Shown piece after piece: positions 9,531 to 18,821 of a DNA stretch of 64,000 nucleotides. The notes beneath the pieces were generated by a model. The model saw nothing but the letters and a program-made list of their open reading frames with translations. It did no database searches and had not been told where the DNA came from. Within the stretch, counting starts at the first letter, position 1, and each line of letters begins with the position of its first letter. The stretch is from an uncultured Pelagibacteraceae bacterium (lineage in GTDB: Bacteria > Pseudomonadota > Alphaproteobacteria > Pelagibacterales > AG-422-B15), in NCBI GenBank assembly GCA_902518955.1, contig CABYIR010000003.1, positions 1-64,000 of the forward strand, given 5' to 3'. The translations under genes were made by a program, and so were the position numbers.

Positions 9531-10755
9531 TACTAAATATATCCTTAATTTTCATTTTAGAAGCAACCCTAGAAGGATATATGGTTGCCAATAGTGAAAT
9601 AATTATTGAGAATACGAATATGAAAAATATTTGATTGTAATCAATAATAGTTGGGATTTTATCAATAAAATAAAATTGTGATGGAAACAAATTTAAATTA
9701 AATAAGTTATTGAGTGTTTGTCTTATATTTTCTAAATTTAATGTAACAATAATTCCCAACAATGAACCAATTAAACTTCCAGCCACACCTATTAAAGATC
9801 CTATTATTATAAATATTCTTAAAATTGAAATATCTGATGTGCCAATCGTTTTAAGTATCGCAATTTCGTTTGATTTATTTTTAACTAAGATAAAGAGGCA
9901 TGTAATAACATTAAATGCAGCTACTATTATAATTAGTGATAAGATAATAAACATAACATTTCTTTCAATTGATAAGGTTTCAAAGAAAAAAGCATTTACC
10001 TGTTTCCAGTCCCTTAAATAAAAAAATTCTTCTTCTTTAATAATTTCATTGACTTGATTACTTATCTTGTCTGTATGAGAAGAATTTTTAAGATGAATTT
10101 CAATTGCTGAAATTTTATTATTAACTCCATATATTTTTTGCATTTCTTTTAAATTTAGAAATGCATAATTGCTATCATACTCACTCATCCCGGTATCAAA
10201 ATATCCTCCAACATTAATCAATCGAGACTTAGGAAGTTGGCCAAATGGAGAATTTACAGAGCTAGATGTATATAGTTTAATTTGTGTACCTATTTCTACA
10301 TTTAATCGATCTGCTAGTTTTGACCCAAGATAAATTTCGTCTAAAATAAATTCATTAGAATTACCTTTTTTATTCTTAAACTTATAATGATCAATATTTT
10401 CTGGGTTAAATGATTTAAGAATAATCCCTCGAGTCTTAGAGTTTGCTGAAATCAAAACTTGATCACTAATATTTGCGTCAATAAACTCTATCTCATCAAT
10501 AGATGAAAAATTATGAGATATATCCTCAAAATATTTTTCATAATTATTAATATAAATGTGACCGTTAAATCCTATAATTCGATTTTCAAGTTCATATCGA
10601 AAACCATTCATTACTGACATAGTTATAATCAGTGTGGCAACACCAATGCATATGCCAAAAAAAGAGAACCAAGATATAATTGAAAGAAGCCCCTCTGACC
10701 TCAGCGGCTTTATGTAACGAAACGCAATAAATCTCTCAAAACTATTAAAAGGCAC
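9523..10755 (-). CDS. lolC: Lipoprotein-releasing ABC transporter permease (LolC/LolE family)
   Basis: Inner-membrane permease that extracts mature lipoproteins. The 410 aa protein has one N-terminal membrane helix (residues ~22-45), a periplasmic MacB-type domain, and three C-terminal helices of the FtsX fold. It begins FERFIAFRYIKPLRSEG, typical of LolC/E. Only one such gene is seen with lolD, so the transporter may be a homodimer (LolF-type), as in many alphaproteobacteria. Choosing C or E as the symbol is arbitrary. Confidence 0.9.
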   Translation of the reverse strand: MPFNSFERFIAFRYIKPLRSEGLLSIISWFSFFGICIGVATLIITMSVMNGFRYELENRIIGFNGHIYINNYEKYFEDISHNFSSIDEIEFIDANISDQVLISANSKTRGIILKSFNPENIDHYKFKNKKGNSNEFILDEIYLGSKLADRLNVEIGTQIKLYTSSSVNSPFGQLPKSRLINVGGYFDTGMSEYDSNYAFLNLKEMQKIYGVNNKISAIEIHLKNSSHTDKISNQVNEIIKEEEFFYLRDWKQVNAFFFETLSIERNVMFIILSLIIIVAAFNVITCLFILVKNKSNEIAILKTIGTSDISILRIFIIIGSLIGVAGSLIGSLLGIIVTLNLENIRQTLNNLFNLNLFPSQFYFIDKIPTIIDYNQIFFIFVFSIIISLLATIYPSRVASKMKIKDIFSNA

Positions 10756-10764
10756 TTTTATTTA

Positions 10765-12087
10765 TTAATTATTTTTAAAAAAAGAAGTTATATTTTCTAT
10801 TTTAACTTCAGAGATATCTCCTGTTTTCCTGTTTTTTACTTCAAGAATAGAGTCGCTTTTAAATTTATTTCCAACAATGACTTGGTATGGTATCCCTATT
10901 AAATCCATCCTTGAAAATTTCACACCAGGGTTATCGTCTTTATCATCATAAAGTACATCAAAACCTGCGCTCAATAAGTTTTCATAAACATCATCAGAAA
11001 TTGAAGTAATTTCATTGTCTTTCTGTTTTAGATTAATTATACCAATGTCGTATGGAGATATTGATTTTGGCCAAATAATTCCTTTTTCATCATTAGATGA
11101 TTCAATTATCGCGCCAACTAATCTAGATATTCCAATTCCATAGGAACCCATATATACAGTTACCTTTTTTCCATCCATATTTAAAACATTCGCTTTCATA
11201 GCTTCTGAATATTTTGTACCAAAACTAAATATATGGCCCACTTCAATACCTTTAGATTTGGTTTGATTTTCATTTGAAACATTTTTATCAAAGTCATCTT
11301 GATTAAATTTATCATCAGAAACTGCGTATAAAGATTTATATGAGTTAACTAAACCTGATAAATCTTCTGAATAATCAATATTAAAAAGCTCATTTTCTTG
11401 CTTAAGTAATTTACTATCAAAATAAATATCAGACTCACCTGTTTTAGATATTATTATAAATTCATGAGATAAATCTCCACCTATTGGTCCTGTTTCTGCC
11501 GCCATCGGTATTGCTTTTAGTTCTAATCTTTGAAAAGTTTTTAAGTAACAAACAAAAAATTTATTATATGATATTTCACTTTGCAATTTATCAAGATCAA
11601 ATGAATAAGCATCTTTCATTAAAAATTCTCTTCCTCTCATTACCCCAAACCTTGGTCTAAGCTCATCACGAAATTTCCATTGGATATGATATAGCAACTG
11701 GGGAAGCTCTTTATAAGATTTTATTGTTCGCCTAAAGATATCTGTTACTTGTTCTTCATTTGTTGGGCCATATAGCATTTCCCTATCGTGTCTATCATTA
11801 ATTCTGAGCATTTCTTTTCCATAGTCTTCATACCTTCCACTTTCTTTCCATAAATCTGCAGGCTGAATCGTTGGCATTAAAATTTCATTTATACCTGCAG
11901 CGTCTTGCTCTTCTCTCACAATATTTTCAATCTTCTTTAAAACTCTTAAGCCTAATGGTAGCCATGAATAAATTCCTGAGCTCGATTGAGAAATCATACC
12001 AGCACGCATCATTAATTGATGTGAAACAATTTCAGCATCACTTGGAGATTCTTTCAAAACTGGCAGAAAGTAATTAGTTAATCTCAT
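10765..12087 (-). CDS. proS: Prolyl-tRNA synthetase (short alphaproteobacterial type)
   Basis: Charges tRNA-Pro in the cytosol. It has class II motifs: [20 protein letters not shown] near the N-terminus, motif 2 [25 protein letters not shown] (~residues 130-155, quoted in two parts: [12 protein letters not shown] and [13 protein letters not shown]), and motif 3 [13 protein letters not shown]. The anticodon-binding domain is at the C-terminus. At 440 aa it lacks the ~180-residue editing insertion found between motifs 2 and 3 in E. coli, as known for alphaproteobacterial ProRS. Ala-tRNA-Pro would then need a free-standing editor. It overlaps the preceding small gene by 14 nt. Confidence 0.96.
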   Translation of the reverse strand: MRLTNYFLPVLKESPSDAEIVSHQLMMRAGMISQSSSGIYSWLPLGLRVLKKIENIVREEQDAAGINEILMPTIQPADLWKESGRYEDYGKEMLRINDRHDREMLYGPTNEEQVTDIFRRTIKSYKELPQLLYHIQWKFRDELRPRFGVMRGREFLMKDAYSFDLDKLQSEISYNKFFVCYLKTFQRLELKAIPMAAETGPIGGDLSHEFIIISKTGESDIYFDSKLLKQENELFNIDYSEDLSGLVNSYKSLYAVSDDKFNQDDFDKNVSNENQTKSKGIEVGHIFSFGTKYSEAMKANVLNMDGKKVTVYMGSYGIGISRLVGAIIESSNDEKGIIWPKSISPYDIGIINLKQKDNEITSISDDVYENLLSAGFDVLYDDKDDNPGVKFSRMDLIGIPYQVIVGNKFKSDSILEVKNRKTGDISEVKIENITSFFKNN

Positions 12088-12346
12088 TTACATAAAAAGT
12101 ATTCATAATAAACATTAAAAATCCATCATTGTTTAGAAGCAAGAAAACAACAAACCATAAGATAACAGAAATAATTGTAGTTATGATGAATTTTTTTAAT
12201 AATTGTGGATTATTAGGAGCGCCACGATCATTTCCTTCATATTCAGAGATACTAGAAGCTTTATTATCAATGCTTATAGGCAATAAAATAAATAATATTA
12301 GCCACCAAATTATTAGAAAAAGAATAATTGAGCCTGTAAGTCCCAA
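12074..12346 (-). CDS. DUF1467 family small membrane protein
   Basis: A 90 aa inner-membrane protein with two hydrophobic helices (residues ~5-25 and ~52-75) joined by a polar loop containing [11 protein letters not shown]. It matches the DUF1467 pattern found next to mce and proS in alphaproteobacteria. No function is established. It lies 1 nt downstream of mce and overlaps proS, so it belongs to the same transcript. Confidence 0.85.
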   Translation of the reverse strand: MGLTGSIILFLIIWWLILFILLPISIDNKASSISEYEGNDRGAPNNPQLLKKFIITTIISVILWFVVFLLLNNDGFLMFIMNTFYVNEIN

Positions 12347-12347
12347 T

Positions 12348-12752
12348 TTAAGCTTCTTCTAATTCAATCATTGTCCCATTACAGCTTTTTGGATGAAGAA
12401 AGACTACAGGTTTTCCGTGTGCACCAATTTTAGGCTTACCAGTTCCAGTAATAGCTATTTCATGATCATTTAATTTTTTTACTGCATCATTTATATCTTC
12501 AACTTCAATACATATATGATGCATGCCACCTTTTGGATTCTTATTAATAAAGTTTTCTATAGGTGAACCTTCACCTAATTTTTCGAGTAATTCTATTTTA
12601 GTATTACCAAGATCTATAAATACAGTGGTTACACCATGATCAGGTTGCTCAACTGGATCTGAAACTTTAGCTCCAAAAATATTTTTATATTGTTCAGCAG
12701 CTTCTTTAATATTTGGAACTGCAATAGCAATGTGATTTAATTTTCCCAGCAT
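12348..12752 (-). CDS. mce: Methylmalonyl-CoA epimerase
   Basis: Interconverts (R)- and (S)-methylmalonyl-CoA in propionyl-CoA catabolism. The 134 aa single-VOC-domain protein begins LNHIAIAVPNIKEA, with metal ligands expected at the N-terminal His, at GMHHICIEVEDI (~residues 86-97) and at the C-terminal Glu in GTMIELEE. This is the usual neighbour of DUF1467/proS. No methylmalonyl-CoA mutase is in this window. Confidence 0.92.
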   Translation of the reverse strand: MLGKLNHIAIAVPNIKEAAEQYKNIFGAKVSDPVEQPDHGVTTVFIDLGNTKIELLEKLGEGSPIENFINKNPKGGMHHICIEVEDINDAVKKLNDHEIAITGTGKPKIGAHGKPVVFLHPKSCNGTMIELEEA

Positions 12753-12753
12753 A

Positions 12754-14424
12754 TTAGATATGTATTATTTCTATATTGGTTAAAGGTTTTTTCTTTAATG
12801 ATCTAAATATAGTATTTTTTGCTAAGCTTTCTAGTTTTTTGTGCATTTTTTTATCATTTGAGTTTATATTTTTTGGAGTATTAAAAAAATCATATATTTC
12901 TTCTTCTAAATTTATAATAAAATCTTCTTCATCATCATTATTACTAATTACACCATAAGTAGAAATAATTGGCGCTTTATGTAATTGTGATTTTTTATTT
13001 AAAATACAAGTTATATTCAATGATCCATTAAAATTCATTATTCGTCTTTCGTTCAAATGAAAACTATCACTATCAACTAGTCTATTACCATCTAAATATA
13101 GTCTACCTACTGTACATTGATCCATTACATAAGGTCTACCAGGAGCTAATTGTAAAATATCACCATTTGATACAAGTGTTGGATTTTCAACCTGTAGCTC
13201 CTTCGCTAGTTCATAATGTGACTTAAGATGTCTATGTTCACCGTGCACTGGTACTGAAATCTTAGGTTTTACATGATTATACATATCAATAACTTCATCA
13301 CGACACGGATGACCAGATACATGTATATCCTCATCGTATTCAGTAATCACATCAGCTCCAAGTTCTGATAAGGTATTAAACATTGCGTATAGTTTTTTTT
13401 CATTTCCAGGAATAATTTTTGATGAGAATATCACAGTATCGCCCTGATTAATATCAACGTTAGGAAAATCTCTATTGGCAATTCTCATCATTGCTCCACG
13501 AGGTTCACCCTGACTACCTGTACATAAGTATAAAAGTTCACTCCCTTTTTTCTTTTTTGCTTCCTTTTCGTTTAGAATTATATTTACATTTTCTAATATT
13601 CCATTTTCCCTCGCGACAGATATCATTCTGTGCATTGATCTACCTAAAACAACAAGAAATCTATTGCTCTCTCTAGCGGCAACCGCAACAGATTCTAATC
13701 TTGCTACATTGGATGCGAATGAAGTTACAAATATTTTTGATTTAACATTTTTGACAACGTCAACTAGATTTTTTCTAACAGTAGATTCAGAGCCTGATCT
13801 ACCAGCAGTTAATACATTTGTTGAGTCACAAACCATCGCCAATATCTCAGTATTATCATTTAGCAGGTTATTAAAATTAATCGGATTTCCTAACATTGGA
13901 TCTTGATCAATTTTCCAATCTCCTGTGTGATAGATTGTTCCCAATGGAGTTTTAATAAAAAGTGAATTAGGCTCTGGTATTGAGTGAGTAAGTGTTGATA
14001 ATTGTATTTCAAATGGTCCAATTTTAAAATTAGACTCCAAATCAACAATATTTAGATAATCGTCAATATTTATCCCACGTTCATCAAATTTAAGTTTGAT
14101 AATTGATGCTGTAAAACTTGAAGCATATATTTTACACTCTAAGTCAGGCCATAAATATGCTAGTCCACCCACATGATCTTCATGTGCATGTGTAATAAAA
14201 ATTCCATCTAAATCTTCTTTTCTTTCTTTTATAAAGCCGTGATCCGGCATAATCACATCAACGCCACCTAAAGTGTCATCTCCAAATGTTATGCCTACAT
14301 CAACTATTAACCATTTCATGTCATCAATATGAGGGCCATATCCATAGCAATTCATATTCATGCCTATTTCACCAGTTCCACCTAATGGCAGAAAAACAAT
14401 TTTATTTTTACTTTTTGTATTCAT
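12754..14424 (-). CDS. rnj: Ribonuclease J
   Basis: Metallo-beta-lactamase/beta-CASP ribonuclease with 5'-3' exo- and endonuclease activity in RNA maturation and turnover. Residues show PLGGTGEIGMNMN (9-21), the zinc motif THAHEDHVGGLAYLWP (~78-93), IYHTGDWKID and the C-terminal VHGEHRHLKSHYELA beta-CASP block. At 556 aa it has normal length. Its start overlaps the coaX stop by 17 nt, a conserved alphaproteobacterial pairing. Confidence 0.95.
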   Translation of the reverse strand: MNTKSKNKIVFLPLGGTGEIGMNMNCYGYGPHIDDMKWLIVDVGITFGDDTLGGVDVIMPDHGFIKERKEDLDGIFITHAHEDHVGGLAYLWPDLECKIYASSFTASIIKLKFDERGINIDDYLNIVDLESNFKIGPFEIQLSTLTHSIPEPNSLFIKTPLGTIYHTGDWKIDQDPMLGNPINFNNLLNDNTEILAMVCDSTNVLTAGRSGSESTVRKNLVDVVKNVKSKIFVTSFASNVARLESVAVAARESNRFLVVLGRSMHRMISVARENGILENVNIILNEKEAKKKKGSELLYLCTGSQGEPRGAMMRIANRDFPNVDINQGDTVIFSSKIIPGNEKKLYAMFNTLSELGADVITEYDEDIHVSGHPCRDEVIDMYNHVKPKISVPVHGEHRHLKSHYELAKELQVENPTLVSNGDILQLAPGRPYVMDQCTVGRLYLDGNRLVDSDSFHLNERRIMNFNGSLNITCILNKKSQLHKAPIISTYGVISNNDDEEDFIINLEEEIYDFFNTPKNINSNDKKMHKKLESLAKNTIFRSLKKKPLTNIEIIHI

Positions 14425-15178
14425 TATAAATAATATTTAATCCTTTTAATGTTAAGTCAGGTTCATAATGCTGTATTTGATATAAATCGCCTCTGAACAT
14501 TCCTGACAGTCCGCCAGTTGCAACAATATTTGCATCTTTAAATCCATTTTGTTTTTTTAACCTATCTATTAATCCTCCAACTAAACTTACATAGCCCCAG
14601 TAAATTCCAGATTCAATTGCCGACGCAGTATCCTTCCCAATCAATTTTTCAACTTTTTTAATCTCTATTAATGGAAGTTTTGCCGTATTATAAGCAAGAG
14701 ACTGAATTGAAAGATTTACTCCAGGGCATATTATTCCACCAATATATGAATCACTAGAATCAACAAGATCAAAAGTAGTGGCAGTTCCAAAATCAATAAT
14801 TATTAAAGGACTATTGTATAGATTTAATCCCGCGTATGAATTAATCAAGCGGTCAACACCAACCTCATTAGGCTTATCTACATCAATTTTAATTAAATCA
14901 CCCAGATATTCATTATCAATTTCAACTATATTTATCTCTTGATAATTTTTCATAAAATTTATTAGAGACAAAATCGTATCGGGAACTACACCAGAAATAA
15001 AACAGTCAACGCAATCATTTTCGATAAAATTATTTATCTTTTTACTGGTTTTACTGTCAACGATAGAAACATCTTTATCAAAAACTTTTGTCTCAATTCG
15101 AAGTTGTTCAACTAAACCTAAATTATTAAATTTACCAAATAATATATTTGTATTTCCAATATCTACTAGTATATGCAT
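14408..15178 (-). CDS. coaX: Type III pantothenate kinase
   Basis: Phosphorylates pantothenate, the first step of coenzyme A synthesis. The 256 aa ASKHA-fold protein shows phosphate-1 loop VDIGNTNILFGKF at the N-terminus, PNEVGVDRLINSYAG (residues ~103-117), phosphate-2 IIDFGTATTFDLVD and adenosine-site VATGGLSGMF. It sits between birA and rnj with a 3-nt gap and a 17-nt overlap. Confidence 0.95.
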   Translation of the reverse strand: MHILVDIGNTNILFGKFNNLGLVEQLRIETKVFDKDVSIVDSKTSKKINNFIENDCVDCFISGVVPDTILSLINFMKNYQEINIVEIDNEYLGDLIKIDVDKPNEVGVDRLINSYAGLNLYNSPLIIIDFGTATTFDLVDSSDSYIGGIICPGVNLSIQSLAYNTAKLPLIEIKKVEKLIGKDTASAIESGIYWGYVSLVGGLIDRLKKQNGFKDANIVATGGLSGMFRGDLYQIQHYEPDLTLKGLNIIYNEYKK

Positions 15179-15181
15179 ATT

Positions 15182-15928
15182 TTATTTTATAATTGAGATC
15201 TCGCCTGAATTAAATTTTTTAATCTTATTTTCTATTTTAAGTTCAATTTCGTAGTTGTCACCTAATCCTGCTATAGTTCCTATCTCAACAAGTCCAGAAT
15301 GATTGAGCTCGACATCTTTATTCAATTTCCATAAATTTGACAAGGTATATTCTCTGAAACGATTAATTGATCCCTCATTGAAATAATTGAGATTTTCATG
15401 AATTTTTTCTCTCAATACATCAAAAAAATTCTCCAGTAGATTGTCTTTTTTTGATGTCAAATCATTAAGACAGACCGTCTGGTGACTAAGATTCTTTGGA
15501 GAGGATATAATATTGACCCCAATGCCAATAATTGAAAATTTATTATCACCACTTAACTGGTTTTCAATCAATACTCCTGATAATTTTGAATTTTCAAACA
15601 AAATATCATTTGGCCATTTTATTTTTAAAAGATTTTGATTTTCCAAAAACGAGCTAACTGACTGATGAACGGATACAGCAATCACACATGATAACATTGG
15701 AATAATGTTTAGTTTCCAAGATATATGGGTCAATAAAGTCGTAAATAGGTTTCCTTCATCAGAAACCCAGCTATTTTTATTTCTTCCTCTGCCCTTTGTT
15801 TGTGCTTTAGCTCTAAACCATATAGGATCACTAATTCCACCTAAAGTATTTAAATGATCTAGTGCAGCTGAATTTGTACTATCTATTTCATTAAATAACT
15901 TAACTTCAGCATTATTTATATTAATCAT
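15182..15928 (-). CDS. birA: Biotin-[acetyl-CoA-carboxylase] ligase (no DNA-binding domain)
   Basis: Activates biotin to biotinyl-AMP and transfers it to carboxylase BCCP domains. The 248 aa protein starts directly in the catalytic domain with NEIDSTNSAALDHL. The ligand motif TKGRGRNKNSWVSDEGNL, KWPNDILFENSKLSGVLIE and GIGVNI are all visible. It lacks the N-terminal helix-turn-helix of E. coli BirA, so it is a group I ligase and not a repressor. It follows nuoN by 5 nt. Confidence 0.95.
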   Translation of the reverse strand: MININNAEVKLFNEIDSTNSAALDHLNTLGGISDPIWFRAKAQTKGRGRNKNSWVSDEGNLFTTLLTHISWKLNIIPMLSCVIAVSVHQSVSSFLENQNLLKIKWPNDILFENSKLSGVLIENQLSGDNKFSIIGIGVNIISSPKNLSHQTVCLNDLTSKKDNLLENFFDVLREKIHENLNYFNEGSINRFREYTLSNLWKLNKDVELNHSGLVEIGTIAGLGDNYEIELKIENKIKKFNSGEISIIK

Positions 15929-15933
15929 CTGAA

Positions 15934-17346
15934 TTAAAAAAATGTCTTAGCCGCATAGTTTCCCATATTGAGTATTGGACTTGGATAAACAAAAAAGAGA
16001 ATTACTATTCCTGATGATATAAAAAATAGTAAATTAAGAGAACTTGAATTAAATTCATCAAATTTTTCAGAAGGTTCATCAAAATATATAATCTTGACAA
16101 TCCGTAAGTAATAGAACGCAGAAACTACGCTCGCTACAATCCCTACAACAGCTAATAAGTAGAAATCACTCTTAATCGCCGACATAAAAATATAAAATTT
16201 ACCAAAAAACCCAGCTAGTGGTGGAATCCCTGCTAATGAGAACATACTGAGAGCGATTAATATTGCGTAAAATGGATTATGCTTATAAAGGCCAGAAAGA
16301 TCATTGATATTTTCACAGTATTCATCTTTTCGTTTCATCATTAGAATAAATGAAAAAACAGAAAGGTTCATTACCAAGTATAAGATTAAATAAATTATAA
16401 GAGACTGGACACCCTCAAAATTAAAACAAGCCATTCCAATTAAAATATAACCTACGTGACCAATTGAGCTGTAGGCCATTAATCGCTTTATATTTGATTG
16501 TGCAATGGCAGCAAAGGCTGCAAAGATCATTGAAGCAATAGATAGGAAAATTATTATTTGTTGCCAATCGGCCGCTGTTTCACCGAATGAAGAATATAAA
16601 AACCTAAGAAATATTGCTACTGCTGCAATTTTTGGAGCTAATGCAAAAAAACCTGTGACAGGTGTTGGTGCGCCTTGATAAACATCTGGTGTCCACATAT
16701 GAAATGGAACCGCAGAAATTTTAAAAGCTAATCCTGAACATACAAAAACAATACCTATTAGAAGTCCTAGACTATTTTTATCGTACGTAGCTGAAATTAA
16801 GTTAAAGTTTGTATTGCCTGTAAAACCATAAATGTAAGAGATTCCAAATAAAAGCAAACCAGATGAAAGAGCTCCAAGTATAAAGTATTTTATACCAGAC
16901 TCTGAAGACTGCAGGCTATTTCTATTTAATGAAGCTAAGACATACAAGCTTAAGCTTTGCAATTCTAATCCTATAAACATTGACAATAAATCATTAGATG
17001 AAACCATTACCATCATACCGAGAGACGCAAAACTGATTAAAATTGGAAACTCGTATATATCGATGTTTATTTTTCTTCTTGATGGAGAAAACATTAACAA
17101 AGTAGAAGCTGAGCCTATAAGTATTAACATCTTTATTGTTTTTGAAAACTCATCATTCACAAAACTATTATTAAACCCAAATGAAGATGGTTGATAAAAA
17201 ACAAGCACAGCTGCTAAAATAAGTATCGAGAAAGTGAGTAGGTTTATAATATTTACCCTTTTATAAAATAACCCTACCACCAATAAAAGAGTTGATGACA
17301 AAAAAAGAAATATTTCTGGCAATATAATAGTGAAAACACCCATCAA
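15934..17346 (-). CDS. nuoN: NADH-quinone oxidoreductase subunit N
   Basis: Antiporter-like membrane subunit of complex I, part of the proton-pumping arm. At 470 aa it has about 14 membrane helices, with the conserved ESGIKYFILGALSSG (~residues 148-162) and AVPFHMWTPDVYQGAPTPVTGF segments and KRLMAYSSIGHVGY. This is the last gene of the operon; its start overlaps the nuoM stop by 4 nt. Confidence 0.97.
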   Translation of the reverse strand: MMGVFTIILPEIFLFLSSTLLLVVGLFYKRVNIINLLTFSILILAAVLVFYQPSSFGFNNSFVNDEFSKTIKMLILIGSASTLLMFSPSRRKINIDIYEFPILISFASLGMMVMVSSNDLLSMFIGLELQSLSLYVLASLNRNSLQSSESGIKYFILGALSSGLLLFGISYIYGFTGNTNFNLISATYDKNSLGLLIGIVFVCSGLAFKISAVPFHMWTPDVYQGAPTPVTGFFALAPKIAAVAIFLRFLYSSFGETAADWQQIIIFLSIASMIFAAFAAIAQSNIKRLMAYSSIGHVGYILIGMACFNFEGVQSLIIYLILYLVMNLSVFSFILMMKRKDEYCENINDLSGLYKHNPFYAILIALSMFSLAGIPPLAGFFGKFYIFMSAIKSDFYLLAVVGIVASVVSAFYYLRIVKIIYFDEPSEKFDEFNSSSLNLLFFISSGIVILFFVYPSPILNMGNYAAKTFF

Positions 17347-18821
17347 TCCATCTTTCCATTTATTATTTCTAAAGTTAGTTGACTTGACGGCTCAATAATC
17401 TCTAAGACTGGTATGGGATAAATACCAATTAAAATTGTAAGCAATATTAATGGAGCAAAAATAACAATTTCTCGGGACGATAAATCTAAAATATCCTTTA
17501 GATCATCCTTTATTAATTGGCCAAAAATAATTTTTCGATATAGCCACAGAGAATAAGTGGCGGCTAAGACAACTCCCATTGTTGCAAAAACAGCAAAATA
17601 AGTATTTACAGAAAAAATAGATAGTAAAACTAAGAATTCACCAACAAAGCCACTAGTTCCTGGCAACCCAAGACTAGCAAGAATAAAAATCATGAATGAA
17701 AAGGAGTACAGTGGCATTCTATTAACTAGTCCGCCATATCTTTCTATTTCTCTAGTATGCATTCTATCATAAACCACGCCAACACATAAAAATAATGCCG
17801 CAGAAACAATTCCATGGCTAATCATTTGTATAATAGCACCTTCAATCCCTTGAATTGTGAAAGTAAATATACCCAATGTGACAAAGCCCATATGAGCAAC
17901 GGATGAATATGCTATCAGCTTTTTCATATCTTCCTGAACAAGAGCAATCAATGATGTGAAAATAATAGCTATTATACTTAATGCATAAATCATAGGAGCA
18001 AAATAGTGAGATGCATCAGGAAACATTGTAATTGAGAAACGAATAAATCCATAGCCAGCTAATTTTAATAAGACACCAGCCAGTATTACTGATCCTGCAG
18101 TCGGTGCTTCAACGTGTGCATCAGGCAACCATGTATGAAATGGCCACATAGGTATCTTGACAACAAAGGATGCAAAAAAAGCAAGCCATAAAATAATCTG
18201 CGCATCATAGCTAAACTCATACTGTAATAAGATTGGTATGCTTGACGTTCCAACTTCCCAGTACATAAATATGACTGCCAAAAGCATGAAAACAGAACCT
18301 GCTAGGGTATAAAGAAAAAACTTAAATGTTGAATAAATTCTTCTTTCACCTCCCCAAATACCAATAATTAAGAACATTGGTATTAAGCCGCCTTCAAAGA
18401 AAAGGTAAAATAATATTAAATCCATTGATATGAAAACGCCAATCATGAAAGTTTCTAAAGCTAAAAAAGCGATAAGGTATTCTTTTATTGAAAATTTAAT
18501 ATTGTTGTAACTGGCTAATATACAGATTGGAACTAGGAAAGTTGTTAAGACAACAAATAATATTGAAATACCATCAACTCCCACATGATAACTAATGGTA
18601 TCACCAAGCCAATAATATTTTTCTACAAATTGAAAATTGGGATCAACTTGATTAAAATTAAATAAGACAACTAGTGAGATGATAAAATTTAAAAAAGATA
18701 CCCAAAGAGCAGTTTGCTTTAAATTGCCATCACTCTCTGAATTACTAGATATAAATGTTAAGAGCAAGATGCCTATAACAGGTAAGATTAATAAAATAGA
18801 TAAGATGGGCAATTCATTCAT
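17343..18821 (-). CDS. nuoM: NADH-quinone oxidoreductase subunit M
   Basis: Antiporter-like proton-pumping subunit of complex I. The 492 aa protein shows LFYLFFEGGLIPMFLIIGIWGG with the essential membrane Glu (~residue 140), FHTWLPDAHVEAPTAGSVILAG and MKKLIAYSSVAHMGFV. It has about 14 helices. It is directly followed by nuoN and lies directly after nuoL, so translation is likely coupled. Confidence 0.97.
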   Translation of the reverse strand: MNELPILSILLILPVIGILLLTFISSNSESDGNLKQTALWVSFLNFIISLVVLFNFNQVDPNFQFVEKYYWLGDTISYHVGVDGISILFVVLTTFLVPICILASYNNIKFSIKEYLIAFLALETFMIGVFISMDLILFYLFFEGGLIPMFLIIGIWGGERRIYSTFKFFLYTLAGSVFMLLAVIFMYWEVGTSSIPILLQYEFSYDAQIILWLAFFASFVVKIPMWPFHTWLPDAHVEAPTAGSVILAGVLLKLAGYGFIRFSITMFPDASHYFAPMIYALSIIAIIFTSLIALVQEDMKKLIAYSSVAHMGFVTLGIFTFTIQGIEGAIIQMISHGIVSAALFLCVGVVYDRMHTREIERYGGLVNRMPLYSFSFMIFILASLGLPGTSGFVGEFLVLLSIFSVNTYFAVFATMGVVLAATYSLWLYRKIIFGQLIKDDLKDILDLSSREIVIFAPLILLTILIGIYPIPVLEIIEPSSQLTLEIINGKMD